NCBI GenBank assembly: GCA_012932295.1
Contig: JAAONU010000062.1
Location: forward strand, 72,001-136,000
Direction: 5' to 3'
From: Cyclina sinensis
Lineage: Eukaryota; Mollusca; Bivalvia; Venerida; Veneridae
DNA: 64,000 nt
Shown piece after piece: positions 34,717 to 46,500 of the stretch; position 1 is the first letter of the stretch, and each line of letters opens with the position of its first letter. The notes beneath the pieces were generated by a model. It made no database searches. It was not told the origin of the DNA and saw only the letters and a list, made by a program, of their open reading frames with translations. A program made the position numbers and the translations under genes.

Positions 34717-37199
34717 ACCTGAGACATGATTTGATAACTCTCTACAGACAACAGCATGGTACAATTGAGTTGTCACCTCTGATTGAAGAAGAAGACACGC
34801 GTCTGCTGGATTTCTATGTAAAGCCAGATATCAACTTAGTAGAATTAAACAGAGCTCATGGCAAAAGAGAAGAAAAGAAAACCTCGATAGACACATTTCA
34901 CAATATATTCTATAAAGATGAGAAGCTTTGTCGTGAAATATATGTGACAGCCGATGCAGGGTTTGGGAAAACTATGTTTAGCAAGAGATTAGTTTTAGCA
35001 TGGTGCCACTCTAAAGATCCACTCCAAAATGATGAGGGACAATTCTTGTCAGAAGAAGTTAACGCCATGAAGGAATTTGATTTCGTTTTTCTTGTGTTGT
35101 TAAGAGATGGTTCCAGCGAATGCGATATCGAAGACTTCATATTCAATCAGCTCATAGACAAGCGTTTAGAGAATGACTATTGTATGGATGATCTTAAAAA
35201 CATCCTGTCAAATGAAAGATGTTTAATCATTATCGATGGTCTCGATGAATGGGCCCATCCCTCAAATGATTGCACTCGGAAGGAGGAAATTATCCCACAC
35301 AGGAGAGCGAGAAGAAACACTTCAGTACTTACTACAACTAGACCATGGAAATTAGCTACAGGTGGCATAAAAGCCAGCCAAATCGATCAAAAATTAGAAA
35401 TAGCTGGCCTTGGCGAGAAGTCAGCCAAGAAATTGAAAAACTCAGTTATATCTCATTTAGGTGGAAAGGAAGATAAAATCAAAGTAAATCAGTTTGATTC
35501 AGAAATAGAAGCCAACAATCTTTTAGATCTGGCATATATTCCAATACTGCTAATGTACATGTTGTGTTTGTTTTGTGACAAAATAGGTCTAGGTAATTCT
35601 CTGTTTGGATTATATTGTAACATTGTTGAAATGCTGCTTAAAAGAACTGTGAAAAAATACAAGAGAACAGGCACTGGTCTACCACATATACCAGAGTACA
35701 CAGAGGGCGATATCCCGCCATGTTTCAGAAAAAACAAAAAGTGCAGAAAATATTATTCACTTCTCAACGCTTTAGGAAAATTAGCGTATGAAACATTACT
35801 CACCGAATCAAAAGAAGAAAATATGTTAGTATTTGATCGAACTGTGGCTAGAAAATATCTTAAAAAAGAATGGCTTGATTTCTGTCTAAAAACTGGACTT
35901 TTAACGCAAAGTAAAGATTGTGGAAAGTTACTGAAACAGAAATGTAAAATTTCGTTTGCACACAAAATTGTTCATGAGTTTTTTGCAGCTCTGTACATGT
36001 TCTCTGCACCTGATGTAACTTCAGTACCAAAAACTGTGTTGTCAAAATGTAAAAGTCTCATGGATATCTTTGAAATGTCAAAAATTCTTCTGTTTATTAG
36101 CGGATTCAATGCAGAAGTGTCATCTTTGATTTTTGCCGAACTGATGAACATCGTGAATAATGATGAAACTACATGCGAGTATAGAAGTACAGTATACCAC
36201 ATTGATTCCACTAGTAAAGAACCACTGAAACACTATCAGGACTTGTGTGTTTCATGTTTCAAAGAAATGCCGGATAAAAATAAAGTCAGTTTATGTCTAC
36301 AAGATGTATTTATTGAATACAGTTGTAAACAAGATCAATACCGTGAAATTCTGCAACATCTGACCTCAAGAAATAAACGCGATATAAGATCAGTTTGTAT
36401 TTACATGCCAGACATGGATTTGGCAGGTTACAGCAGTCTCAGTGATGTTATTGTTTTTTTCTCACTTAGTGACCTGGAAAAAATCGAGATTGTTCACTAC
36501 GAGGGTGATTATAATGACAAAGATATTTTACCTCTGTTGAACGAGTCAATTAAATGTTTATATTTATCGTGTAGTTATAGTGAAAGTTCTTGGTCTCGTT
36601 CACTGATGGAGAAAGTTAAAAGTTTGCAGAAATTAGAAGCCATAAGTATCGGGGGGCGGTTTACAATGAGTCACAATGAATTGTCTGAGTTATATAATTA
36701 TATATCACAGACACGTTGTTTGAAGCAGATTGCGCTGCGGGACTTATTATGTACTGACCACCGGCGTGTCTGTCCTGAGATAGAACTGGACCTGAGTGGA
36801 CATTCAGGACTAAGAAAGTTAGAACTGTGCCGGATACCTGTGAAAGAACTACGTGTAAACATGGCGTCGTTACAGGATTGTAAACTAGAGTATTTAGATA
36901 AGCGAGAACTTGTGTTAAAGTTTGTAAATAATGAACCAACAGACAGTAAACCAACTCGTACAGTTGTTGATTTGATGGATGTGAAAATGTCTGCTAGAAC
37001 ATTCCGTGATCTTCTTAACGAGATAACAAATCTTCCACAAACTGTCTATGTTGAGATGAGGATGGATAGGTTCTGTAGAATAGAACCAAGGGAAGAATTT
37101 AAACGTATGAAAACAGAAACAAAATCATCGCAACAGTTCAACGTGCTGGAGGATTATTGGTTCTGGTTCAAGTTTGAAACAATCAAAGGAGGAATGTAA
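34717..37199 (+). CDS. CARD-NACHT receptor, exon 4 (NACHT and C-terminal leucine-rich region)
   Basis: One uninterrupted 827-codon exon after the acceptor TATATTTTTCAG, phase 1. Numbered on the full model (ATG at 218; 952 residues): LSPLIEEEDTRLLDFYVKPD at about 144-163 is the pre-NACHT motif seen in molluscan NLRs. Walker A is ADAGFGKT (204-211), with alanine at the usual first glycine. Walker B is CLIIIDGLDEW (294-304) and the sensor segment LTTTRPW is near 330-336. FAHKIVHEFFAALY (539-552) is the winged-helix end of NACHT NLRs. A leucine-rich tail follows, with LDLSGHSGLRKLELCRIPV near 816-834. NACHT is a nucleotide-dependent oligomerisation switch; these proteins are cytosolic sensors that signal through their death fold. 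A start inside this exon (ATG at 34726 is out of frame) is unlikely, so upstream exons are needed. The ligand is unknown. Confidence 0.9.
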
Positions 37200-37274
37200 A
37201 ACATTAAACTTGTTGCCTGCATAGTATGCCGAAATGTCTACACGATTGTGTATAATTTGACATATTTTTGTGTA

Positions 37275-37280
37275 AATAAA
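37275..37280 (+). promoter_or_regulatory. Polyadenylation signal AATAAA of the receptor gene
   Basis: The first AATAAA after the TAA at 37197-37199. It gives a 3' UTR of about 100 nt. Confidence 0.65.
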
Positions 37281-37380
37281 ACTGCATAGAGTGGCTTGTG
37301 TAAATAGACGGTATACATAGTGACTTTTAATGCATTATTATTTCTATCATTATCATTTAATCACTACTTAGATTATTCAC

Positions 37381-38500
37381 TCTCTTATTTATTTATTTTA
37401 TTTATTTATTTTTTATTTCTGAATCATACATTCTTTGAAAATGTGAAATGAGCAGTTTTAATTTGATTGAAAACAAACTAAATTTTTGATAAGTCAGTCA
37501 GTCAGTCAGTCAGATTTTTTTTAACAGATAAGCGCTACTTTGTTTTGTTTGTCTGTCTTATCATTAATTTAATAAAATAGTTAATTTATTATATTTTATT
37601 CATTTTATTATTTTATTTCATTTATTCATTTTTTCTTTCTACCATTTGTTAATTTATGAACAAATCAATGAAACAAGACTGCAGTAAGGTTTACCAATCT
37701 TTAATTTATTAAAGTTTATTTATATTTACTATGAATGAAATTACTTATTTATTTATTTATTTAATTTATTTACTTAATTATTTACTTAATTATTTCTTCT
37801 GTGATTGATGATTTATTTACTTATTTATTTACTTAATTATTTATTCTGTGATTTTCTGAATCATACATTCATAGAATATGTGAAATGAACAATTTTTGAA
37901 TTTAATGAATACAACTAAGAGGTACAATGTAATTAATTAATTCATTCATTCATTCACTTATTCATTCATTTATTTAGTCTTTCATTCTTTTATAACAGGC
38001 AAGTGCTCTTTTTTGTTGATCTGTCTTACAATTAAATAAAATAGTTATTTTATTTTATGTTTCATTTCTTCAGGCAATCTTCTGTTCATTTCAGAAGGAA
38101 TAAGTATGTGAATTATTAAACACTCTGTAATTTATTTATCTATTTGTTTATCTATTTAACTATGTATTTATTTAATAACTTTCTGATTCATAAAATATTC
38201 ATCAAAAAGTCAAAAATCGATGAGCATTTTAAAATAGATCGAAAACAAAAAAATTGTGATAGTCATTAATTCAGTCAGTAAGACAGTAAGTCAGTTTTTT
38301 GTTTGTCAGTATGTTGTAATTTACAAACTGGCAAAACTTCAGTGAAGAAATGAGTCACTTAGTCAGTCATTTGTTGAATGACTGTGATAGAGAGTCAATA
38401 CTTTAGTCAGTCATTTGCTGAGTGACTGTGATAGAGAGTCAATACTTAAGTCAGTCATTTAGTCATAGTCAGTTAGGTCAGTTTTTATTTTTGCTAATTC
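37381..38500. repeat. TTTA/GTCA-rich tandem region, three diverged long units
   Basis: The block CTGAATCATA(C)ATTC..GTGAAATGANCA..GATAAGTC/TCATTC..ACAGNNAAGTGCT..GTCTTA..AATAAAATAGTTATTTTATT recurs from about 37419, 37855 and 38180. The blocks are separated by TTTA-rich stretches and GTCA runs (for example 37493-37514 and 38345-38480). Confidence 0.7.
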
Positions 38501-39500
38501 ACAGTACAGTATTTATGTAGTCAATAATTCAAGTGACGTCTTGAGCAAATTCTGAGATATTTTTGTTAATGGTCAGAATTTCCGTCGAGAGGCGAGATAA
38601 TGACCCATACAAAAAATTACACAATATTTCGACTTGCATACAGTTAGTTGGACTAAGTTTTTATGTTTATCAATTTATAAACAGAATTTTTGTACAGATG
38701 TTAACAAACCAAAGCATGGAATTCAGCCTGTCATTTAGTGAGAGAGTGAATGGGGAAGTGAGCAAATGAAGAGCCAGCACTATGGTGTGATTGGCTGACT
38801 GCTATTTTCTTTATGTAACCTTTAACTTTAAATCATTCTCTGCAGTGTGCAAACCTACTGGTAGAGAGTCTTTAAATTATCATTTAAACCATTTGCCAGG
38901 CAACCTCACTGGTTGGTGATATGTATATGCTGTATATTGATGGTTGGAAGAACAACTTGTCTTTTTTTCTATTTCATGAAAAAAATCTAAGGGTAGATAG
39001 GAAAAACTAAGATAAAAATTCTGATTGAAGTCAGATAAAAAAAATTGTGGAATTTACAGTTTGAAATGTGCCCAAAACTAAACGTAAACAAAATCGTTCT
39101 ATATTCTGAACTTGTTTAAATATCATAAGTATCTTGTATTTATTAATGCCAAGTTGACTTAAAAAATATTAGAGTTGATCTGATTCAAAGATTTTGAGAG
39201 ACGAAAAACACGTCTGAACTACTCTGGAGAAAGAGGCAAAGTTTCAAAAAGTCCAACAGACGCTGGTATTTATTTTGGTATACATGTACATGCAAAAAGT
39301 ACACAAATATTTTGCCTTTTGGAATGGAAATGAGATGAGTAGAGATTAACACCTAATAAATCCCGTAATAAATAAGAATGTGCATCAAATGATCTTACAT
39401 AAATTTGCAAAGTCATATAAAACATATAACTGGAGTAATCACAGTCGTTAAAAGTACGTTTTAATAATAAATTATTTGATCTGACTTCGATTTTAAAGAC
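38501..39500. other. No gene seen
   Basis: AT-rich spacer between the receptor gene and the promoter at 39505. Confidence 0.5.
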
Positions 39501-39504
39501 TAAC

Positions 39505-39536
39505 CGGTGCAAACCGGAAGTGACAACAAATATGGC
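39505..39536 (+). promoter_or_regulatory. ETS/YY1-type promoter at a start codon
   Basis: ACCGGAAGTGAC (about 39513-39524) is a consensus ETS site. ACAAATATGGCGGAC (39525-39540) matches the YY1 motif in which ATGGCG is also the start codon, a common arrangement in animal housekeeping promoters. A degenerate copy occurs at 50620-50690. Confidence 0.55.
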
Positions 39537-39595
39537 GGACATGTGTGCAAATTTCAGTTACCTTACACAATTATCACGAATAGTTGAAAATAGAA
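39532..39595 (+). CDS. Small two-exon gene, exon 1 (MADMCANFSYLTQ...)
   Basis: ATG at 39532 inside the YY1 motif, 21 codons plus one base, then the strong donor GAA|GTGAGT at 39596 (phase 1). It joins to 40856, whose acceptor phase fits, giving a 103-residue protein. I recognise no family: exon 1 is a helix-like LTQLSRIVENR and the rest is polar. The first intron holds a MITE (39764-40756). Confidence 0.45.
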
Positions 39596-39763
39596 GTGAG
39601 TAAGCATAAAATAGTTGCTACCAATAACAAATATAGGTATTTACTGATTGATTTCTAAAGTATGAGAGAGTGACATTTAATAATCTAGCTGTTATATCTT
39701 TAAAAAAAAGAAAGAAAGAAAAAAAAAAACACTACGAACCTACGTGTACGAATTTTTTATATA

Positions 39764-40756
39764 CAGTTTGTTCGCCAGTTTCGCCGCACTTTTTAAATAA
39801 ATCGGTCAAATTACATCAAAGTGTAGAAGAAAGAAAACATTATTGTACATAAAGTATGACACAAGTCTTAACTTGAACTTCGTTAAATATTTACTCAAAG
39901 TTAAATTAACTTATTACGTTGTCGTTCTTGATTTTATATGGACCGATTTCACCAGTTCCGAAGCACGTTCACCGGTTTCGGCGGACATCATTTTTTAAAC
40001 ACTTTTGTGAAAATACATAAAGAGGCTTCCTATGGTGAAATTTACGGTATATCTGTGAACAGTAACAGACATACAATAGTCCACAAAAATTAACACAGAT
40101 TATAAAATTTACATCATGTCTTGTATTAAAATCGAAAACAGGGTTATAAAAGGTTACCACCATTTGAAGTGTATTACCACCTGAAAATCAGCCAAATCTT
40201 GAATAAAAAAACTGTAATGGACATAGCATATACTATTGCACGAAGAAAGATAAAAGCATGACCCACGTAAATCATGTCAAAATGATAAAATATAAATAAA
40301 GAATAGTGTTCCCCATATGGCACCTCTTTAAAAAAAGTTGTACTCAGATCCATCGGAAATAGCTAAATGTACCCCCTACTGTTATGATCTTATTTTTTAT
40401 TTGAATAAATGGACGGTACTGATTAAACTTTAGAGTATGTGTTGCTGTTAATCTGAAACAAATTCAAGACCATAAAATTTTCCCATACTCTCCAAGCGTA
40501 TCTGGTAAGTTCAAATCAAGTTCTCAACTTGACATTTTCAGCCATTTTGTTTTATTTGATATGAGAACCCCTTCACATTTGATTGGGACATTTAACTACA
40601 TCAAAGAACAATTTTATCAAACCTAGTACAACATTTAGGTTGATACACGTGCAAGAACACAGCTGATTACTTTCATTTACGGATGACCTAATTTTGGTGA
40701 AATAATATTTGGAATCCTTCGGAACCGGTGAAACACCGGAACTGGCGAACAAACTG
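39764..40756. mobile_element. MITE, 993 bp, TA-flanked
   Basis: Ends CAGTTTGTTCGCCAGTT at 39764 and the exact inverse AACTGGCGAACAAACTG ending 40756, each flanked by TA. TA duplications and a CAGT start fit Tc1/mariner-type mobilisation. There is no transposase. Further short inverted motifs (CACCGGTTTCGGCGG, GGAACCGGTGAAACACCGG) lie inside. Confidence 0.8.
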
Positions 40757-40855
40757 TACATGTGCTTGTGATTTAATTAAAAGTTTAATGTGGAAATCTT
40801 TAACAGTAAGCATGTAAATAGTTATGATGAATGAAACTTTCAAGTTTTTTTAAAG

Positions 40856-41103
40856 AACAGGAAGGAGGCAAACCCTCACAGTATGTTTCAGTAAATTCAG
40901 AAAATCTTGTCAAATACACTCAAGTCGCCAGTAACGGATCTTCCCCAAAAGCGGATCGAAAATATTTTTGTAATTTCTCACAACAAATACAGAATGAGCT
41001 TTTTTGGAACTATCAAGATCAGAATATAGTGCATTCATCTTCGTGTCAAAATAACAAAAAATGTTTGCCCAAACCGAAAGTAAATAAAATCAATCTCAGC
41101 TGA
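40856..41103 (+). CDS. Small two-exon gene, exon 2
   Basis: The acceptor is a T-rich tract ending TAAAG at 40855; the exon starts in phase 1 and runs to TGA at 41101-41103. It encodes a Gln/Asn/Ser/Lys-rich stretch (QEGGKPSQYVSVNSENLVKY, later NELFWNYQDQNIVH and KCLPKPKVNK), with no domain that I know. GTAAAT at about 41082 could be a further donor, in which case the stop is intronic and 41452-41689 might hold a later exon, but those phases did not match. Joined length with exon 1 is a multiple of three. Confidence 0.4.
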
Positions 41104-41451
41104 AAGATTGACTTGTCGCATGATGAACGCGCGAAAAGCCTCGTTCTGAAACCCGCTGTAAGAATTCAACATTAGTTAGGGAGAGTTGGCATAAAGAGAA
41201 ACTTGTCGAGTCTTGTTATTTTTTGAGAATAACCCATCTGTATACTGCAAAAACAGTCGCACGTCCTAAGAAGTAGGTATTATACATTTTATTTGGCTGA
41301 ATGTAATGTGATGTGTAGTCCCCAATAGCGGATAGCTGAATTGTTAAAAAGACAATAATGGGAATCTTCTCAAAACTGCTTTCGACTGTCAAACGGCGAT
41401 CCAATAGCTATACAAATGTATTTGAAGGCAGAAGAATTTAAATAGCAAAAT

Positions 41452-41689
41452 ATTTAAGAACAATTAGATCCTCAAATTACTGGTGAACTTGTCCCCATTT
41501 TCCAACCTTGGCCTGCTCCAAGTGAAGAGGGTTGTGGTGTTGTTATACCATGCAAATATACAATTGTCTTACCTGACAGGTCACTTCTCAATAAACATTA
41601 TGGCTGTCTTTTAAGGCTTATCAAATCAATACCTGAAGGTTCAGTATTATCTTTATCAATTCAAGAAACGGTTGATACGTAAATAAAGC
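41452..41689 (+). CDS. Orphan coding segment, possible terminal exon
   Basis: About 75 codons without a stop in AT-rich DNA, with well-mixed residues and a clear composition change from the flanks: FQPWPAPSEEGCGVVIPCKY, VLPDRSLLNKHYGCLLRLIK, SIPEGSVLSLSIQETVDT, then TAA overlapping AATAAA at 41685. There is no start codon, so it would be a last exon or a retroelement or gene fragment. Family not recognised. Confidence 0.4.
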
Positions 41690-41699
41690 ATCAAAATGT

Positions 41700-42340
41700 A
41701 TATTCAAATCTCTTGTACATTTATTTCATGAATGTATTACTTCTTCCTGTAAAATTTGGTATGTTTTCACCACTAAGATTGATTTTACAATGACAACGTT
41801 GCAAAAGAATAAAAAAAGAGAATCAATAACACATTTTTGCTTTTGAAACGGTCCTTGGTCACGTGATCCTATATTGGGGAAAATTGGAGATTTTGCTACC
41901 GTAAAACAAAACATATTATCAGTGATAGTGTAAAGCTTATACATTAAGATTAGATATTTGTTTGAAAGATCTTTTAATATGCTTTGTAACCCACAAAACT
42001 TTAAATTCTTCTCAGCTGTTAACAAACGACATTTTCATGAACAATGCTTAGCGATCCGTTATTGGCGACTTGAGTGTACAACTAACTCAGAGCTCCGATT
42101 TTTTTTTAACTTTTATTCTCCCCGTCATAGGTGTGTGAGGGTCGGGGAACCATCCACACTCCACACCTTACAATTATTCTTGATTCTTAAGTATATTCAT
42201 AACTATCCAACTTATATACAAATGGGGACATTAATTATATATATTAGCATTTCATAATGTAACGACAGAGCCATCATCAATTTGTATTATAAGAATTTGG
42301 GTGTTTGTTACCACGTCGCCACTTTATTCAGTTTACAGGT
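41700..42340. other. No gene seen
   Basis: AT-rich; no supported feature. Confidence 0.45.
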
Positions 42341-42479
42341 AAAGGTCGCGGATGGGGCCGATATTGAAGCTGACAGTGCTGTGGATAGATGAGACTTATT
42401 GATAAATACATCTTATCAATCGATCCTCTCCTAAAGTATCCTAATTACCATGTAGTTTGACGGAGAAATACGACACATG

Positions 42480-42662
42480 TGGCGAGTTTCAGCCGATCCG
42501 CATTCACGGGCTTTATCGTTGAACGTACTGCCCGAGATATGAAGTCGCCCGCGGTACGGGCTAAAACTGCCTGAACGCCAATAACGTCATCGACTTAATG
42601 ACGTACCCGGCTGTCCAGCGTCCCAAGTACTATAAATAGGCCTCCAACCGGCTGATTACTGT
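42480..42662 (+). promoter_or_regulatory. TATA-box promoter in a CpG-rich patch
   Basis: TATAAATA at 42631-42638 lies about 30 bp before TCAGTATT (42662), a fitting initiator. Upstream is locally GC/CpG rich (CGCCCGCGGTACGGG, AACGTCATCG, ATGACGTACC), including two TGACGT half-sites. A spliced ATG exon follows. Confidence 0.5.
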
Positions 42663-42715
42663 CAGTATTTGGCTAGACGCATTATAGCCGTTACAATTCG
42701 CTTACCTTTACCAAC

Positions 42716-42754
42716 ATGAATAGATTAATGCCAGTTTCTCCGTACACCAAAAAG
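42716..42754 (+). CDS. Candidate first exon (MNRLMPVSPYTKK)
   Basis: ATG at 42716 in CCAACATGA context, 13 codons, donor AAAG|GTAGAT (phase 0). The initiator to ATG distance gives a ~55-nt leader. It could join the 43032 acceptor (phase 0) or an exon beyond this window. Confidence 0.35.
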
Positions 42755-43031
42755 GTAGATTTATAAATAATTTAGAAGAGTTCCATAAATATTATTCTAA
42801 ATGAATTGTTTTGTTTACAAGTGAGTGTTTCCAACCACTTGTGAGTTACACTCTCAAGTCCCTTGAAATAGCCAGCCTGACTAGAACATTTTTAAATAGA
42901 TCTACCAGGTAGAAGTCTAACCAGAATCATTACCAACATTTTCCAGAAGACTTACTTGGATTAGGATTTCCAAGCCTAGCAATTATTTGTATTGAATTGA
43001 AATACTTAATAGATTTTAGTTTATATTGCAG

Positions 43032-43262
43032 GATTGTTTTCTTTTATTTTCCCTTGAGCTCTCCTACACCTGCCCTTTAACTCATGTGCGTTTGAGAAGA
43101 ACTCACATCCTGGATATTGATGCGTATTGGGAAGCAGACCCCAACTGCGTTTCAATATCCATATCAAAGGATTCTACATATATTTATTTACATGTAACTT
43201 TAAGTTTACAAATATATCATTATTATTACATATTTATTAAAAAATGGATCTCTAAGGCCTAA
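43032..43262 (+). CDS. Candidate second exon of the TATA-promoter transcript
   Basis: Acceptor TTTATATTGCAG at 43031. The open frame of 76 codons in phase 0 continues the 13-codon exon. The first ~45 residues look plausible (LELSYTCPLTHVRLRRTHIL, DIDAYWEADPNC), while the end is Y/I-rich and resembles AT-rich non-coding DNA. No family recognised. Confidence 0.3.
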   Translation, partial: DCFLLFSLELSYTCPLTHVRLRRTHILDIDAYWEADPNCVSISISKDSTYIYLHVTLSLQIYHYYYIFIKKWISKA

Positions 43263-43597
43263 AAGTATTAAAAAATCAACTTTTAAGAGCATGTTGGACA
43301 TATTGCTCTGTTTTCAGAATACAATAATAAGAATGTCAAAGGCTCATAATTCAAAATCTTTGGATATATGAAATTTTTTACATAAATTGGCTTCCTCTGT
43401 ATAGAACAAGAAAAAATCAGCACCACATTTTACTTAATTAAATTGTATATTATTTTCCAGTTAGTCTCAAACATACTTAGGGTTTGGTTTTTTATTGACA
43501 GTTCTTTGTTTATATTATATTCATGTCGTAAGTAGCATTTAAGTGAATTTATTGACAGTAATTTTCCAAGAGATTTGCTTGTGAATATGTACTTTTT

Positions 43598-46500
43598 AGC
43601 TCACCTGGCACAAAGTGCCAGAGTGAGTTTTTGTCATACCCCAATGTCCGGTGTGCGTCGTCTGTCGTGAGGCGTCAACAATTTCATTCAAACGACATCT
43701 CCTCTGAAACCACTGGGCCAAATTCAATGAAACTTGCCTGGGATGTTCCAAGCATAAAGCTCTTCCAAAGTTGTTTAAAGAATTCAATTCCATGCAGAAC
43801 TGTGGTTGCTGTGGCAACTTAAAGGAAAAACTTTGAAAATCTTCTTGTCTGAAACCACAAGGCCTGGAGCTTAGATATTTGGTATGAGGCATCATCTAGG
43901 GGACTTCACCAAGATTGTTCAAATTATGACCCTGGGGTCAGAACTGGCCCCGCCCTGGGGTTAACTTGATTTACAAAGAGTTATATAGGGAAAACTTTAA
44001 AAATCTTCTTCTCAGAAACCACAAGGCATGGAGCTTAGATATTTGGTGTTGTGCATTGTCTAGTAGATCTCTACCAAGATTGTTCAAATCATGGCCCCTG
44101 GGTCAAAATTGGCTCTGCCCCAGGGGTCACATGTTTTACATAGAGTTATATAGTAAATTCTTCAAAAATCTTCTTGTCAGAAACTGCAAGGTCAGGAGCT
44201 TAGATATTTGGTATGATGCATCATCTAGTGGACCTCTACAAAGATTGTTTTAAATTATAACCCTGGGATCAGAAATGACCCCACCCAGGACTTACTTGAT
44301 TTACATAGAGTTATATAAGAAAAAAATTAAAAATATTCTTGTAAGAAACTGCAAGGCATGGAGCTTAGATATTTGGTGTTGAGCATTGTCTAGTTAACCT
44401 CTACCAAGATTGTTAGATTCATGGCCCCTGGGTCAAACTTGGCTCTGTTACAGGGTTCACATGTTTTACATAGAGTTATATAGTAAAGTCTTCAAAAATC
44501 TTCTTGTCAGAAACTGCAAGGCCAGGAGCTTAGATATTTGGTATGATGCATCATCTAGTGGACCTCTACAAAGATTGTTCAAAGTATGACCCTGGGGTCA
44601 GAACTGACCCCGCCCAGGGCTTACTTGATTTACATAGAGTTATATAGGGAAAACTTTAAAAATCTTCTTCTAAGAAACCACAGGGCATGGAGCTTAGATA
44701 TTTGGTGTTGAGCATTGTCTAGTAGACCTCTACCAAGATTGTTCAAATCATGGCCCATGGGTCAAAACTGGCCCCGCCCAAGGGGTCACATGTTTTATAT
44801 ATTTGTTATATAGCAAAAATATTTAAAAATCTTCTTGTAACAAACTGCAAGGCCTGGAGCTTAGATATTTGGTAGTATGCACTATGACCACAGTGGGGTC
44901 ATCCACCCTCCCCTGCCCCCCACCCAAAAAATTTGTTTCTCATTTTTTAAGTTTTTCGCCATGGCAATATTATTTGGACCATTTGTACAGTTTTTCAAAA
45001 TGATTTCAAAAACATTAGTCCTTGACCTATATTTCTGACCTACTGACCTACTTTTTCGTTTTTTAGCTACAGCAATGAAATTTGGACCATGTGCACAGTT
45101 TTTCGTTTCCATTTCAAAAATGTCATCACATGACCTATATTTTTGACCTACTGACCTACTTTCTTGTTTTCTGGCTACAACAATGAAATTTGGACCATGT
45201 GCACAGTTTTTCGTTTCAATTTCAAAAATGTTATCGCATGACCTATATTTTTGACCTACTGACCTATATTTTGTTTTTGGAGCTATGGCAATGAAATTTG
45301 GACCATGTGTATAATTTTTTGTTCCTATTTCAAAAACGTCATATCATGACCTTTTTTTTTGACCTACTGACATACTTTTTAGCTCACCTGAGCATGCTTT
45401 TAGGATCATTGATTGTCCGGCGTCCGTCCGTCGTCCACAATTCATTCAAACGACATTTCCTCTGAAACCACAAAATATAATGAAACTAGCCTGGGATGTT
45501 CCTTGCATGAATCTCTACCAAGTTTGTTCAAATGGTTCTGGTTCATTGCATTTCTGGGTCACAGGAGCTAAACACAGATTTTAAAAGTTGGATTTTTAAA
45601 AATCTTCTTGTCAGAAACCACAAGTCTTGGAGCTTTGATATTTGGTATAAAGCATCATCTAGTGGACCTCTACCAAATTTGTTCAAATTATGATCCTGGG
45701 GTCAAAAATGGCCCCGCCACAGGGGGGACTTGTTTTACATAGAGTTATATAGGAAAAATTTTCAAAATATTCTTGTCAGAAACCCTAAGGCATATAGCTA
45801 AGATATTTGGTGCAGCATTGTCTAGTGGACCTCTACCAAGTTTGTTCAAATTATGGGCTCTGGATAAAAATGGCCCCGCCCCAGGAGTAACTTGTTTTTC
45901 ATAGAATTATATAGGAAGAACTTTAAAAATCTTCTCATCAGAAACCGTAAGGCATAGAGCTTAGATATTTGGTATGTAGCATTGTCTAGTAGACCTCTAC
46001 CAAGTTTGTTCAAATTATACCTCTGGGCTAAATTTGGCCCCATCCTGGGGTCATTAGTTTTATATTGGCTTGTATAGGAAAAACTTAAACAAATCTTCTT
46101 GTTTGAAACCACAAGGCCCTGAGCCTTAAGATTTGGTATGTAGCATTTTCTAGTGGACCTCTACCAAGTTTGTTCAAATTATACCCCTGGGGTCAAATTT
46201 GGTTCCACCCCGAGGTCATTGGTTTTACATATGCTTATATAGTGAAAACTTTGAAAATCTTCTTGTAGAAGAAGAAGTAACATTTTCAGTCCAAATAATC
46301 TGAAAATTTGTCAGACAGGTTGTTTCTATGATTTCTAGCTCAAGTTCGAATATGGGTCATCTGAGTTCAAAAAGTAGGTCACAGAGCCCAAAAATAGAAA
46401 AACCTTGTTAACACTCTAGAGGTTACATTTTTTGTCAAAACATCCCAGAAATTTGTCAGAAAAGTTGTCTTGATGATTTTTAGCTCAGGTTGAAAATTGG

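Noticed and set aside
34910..36954. Several 60-97-codon minus-strand frames
   Set aside because: Antisense shadows of the NACHT exon.
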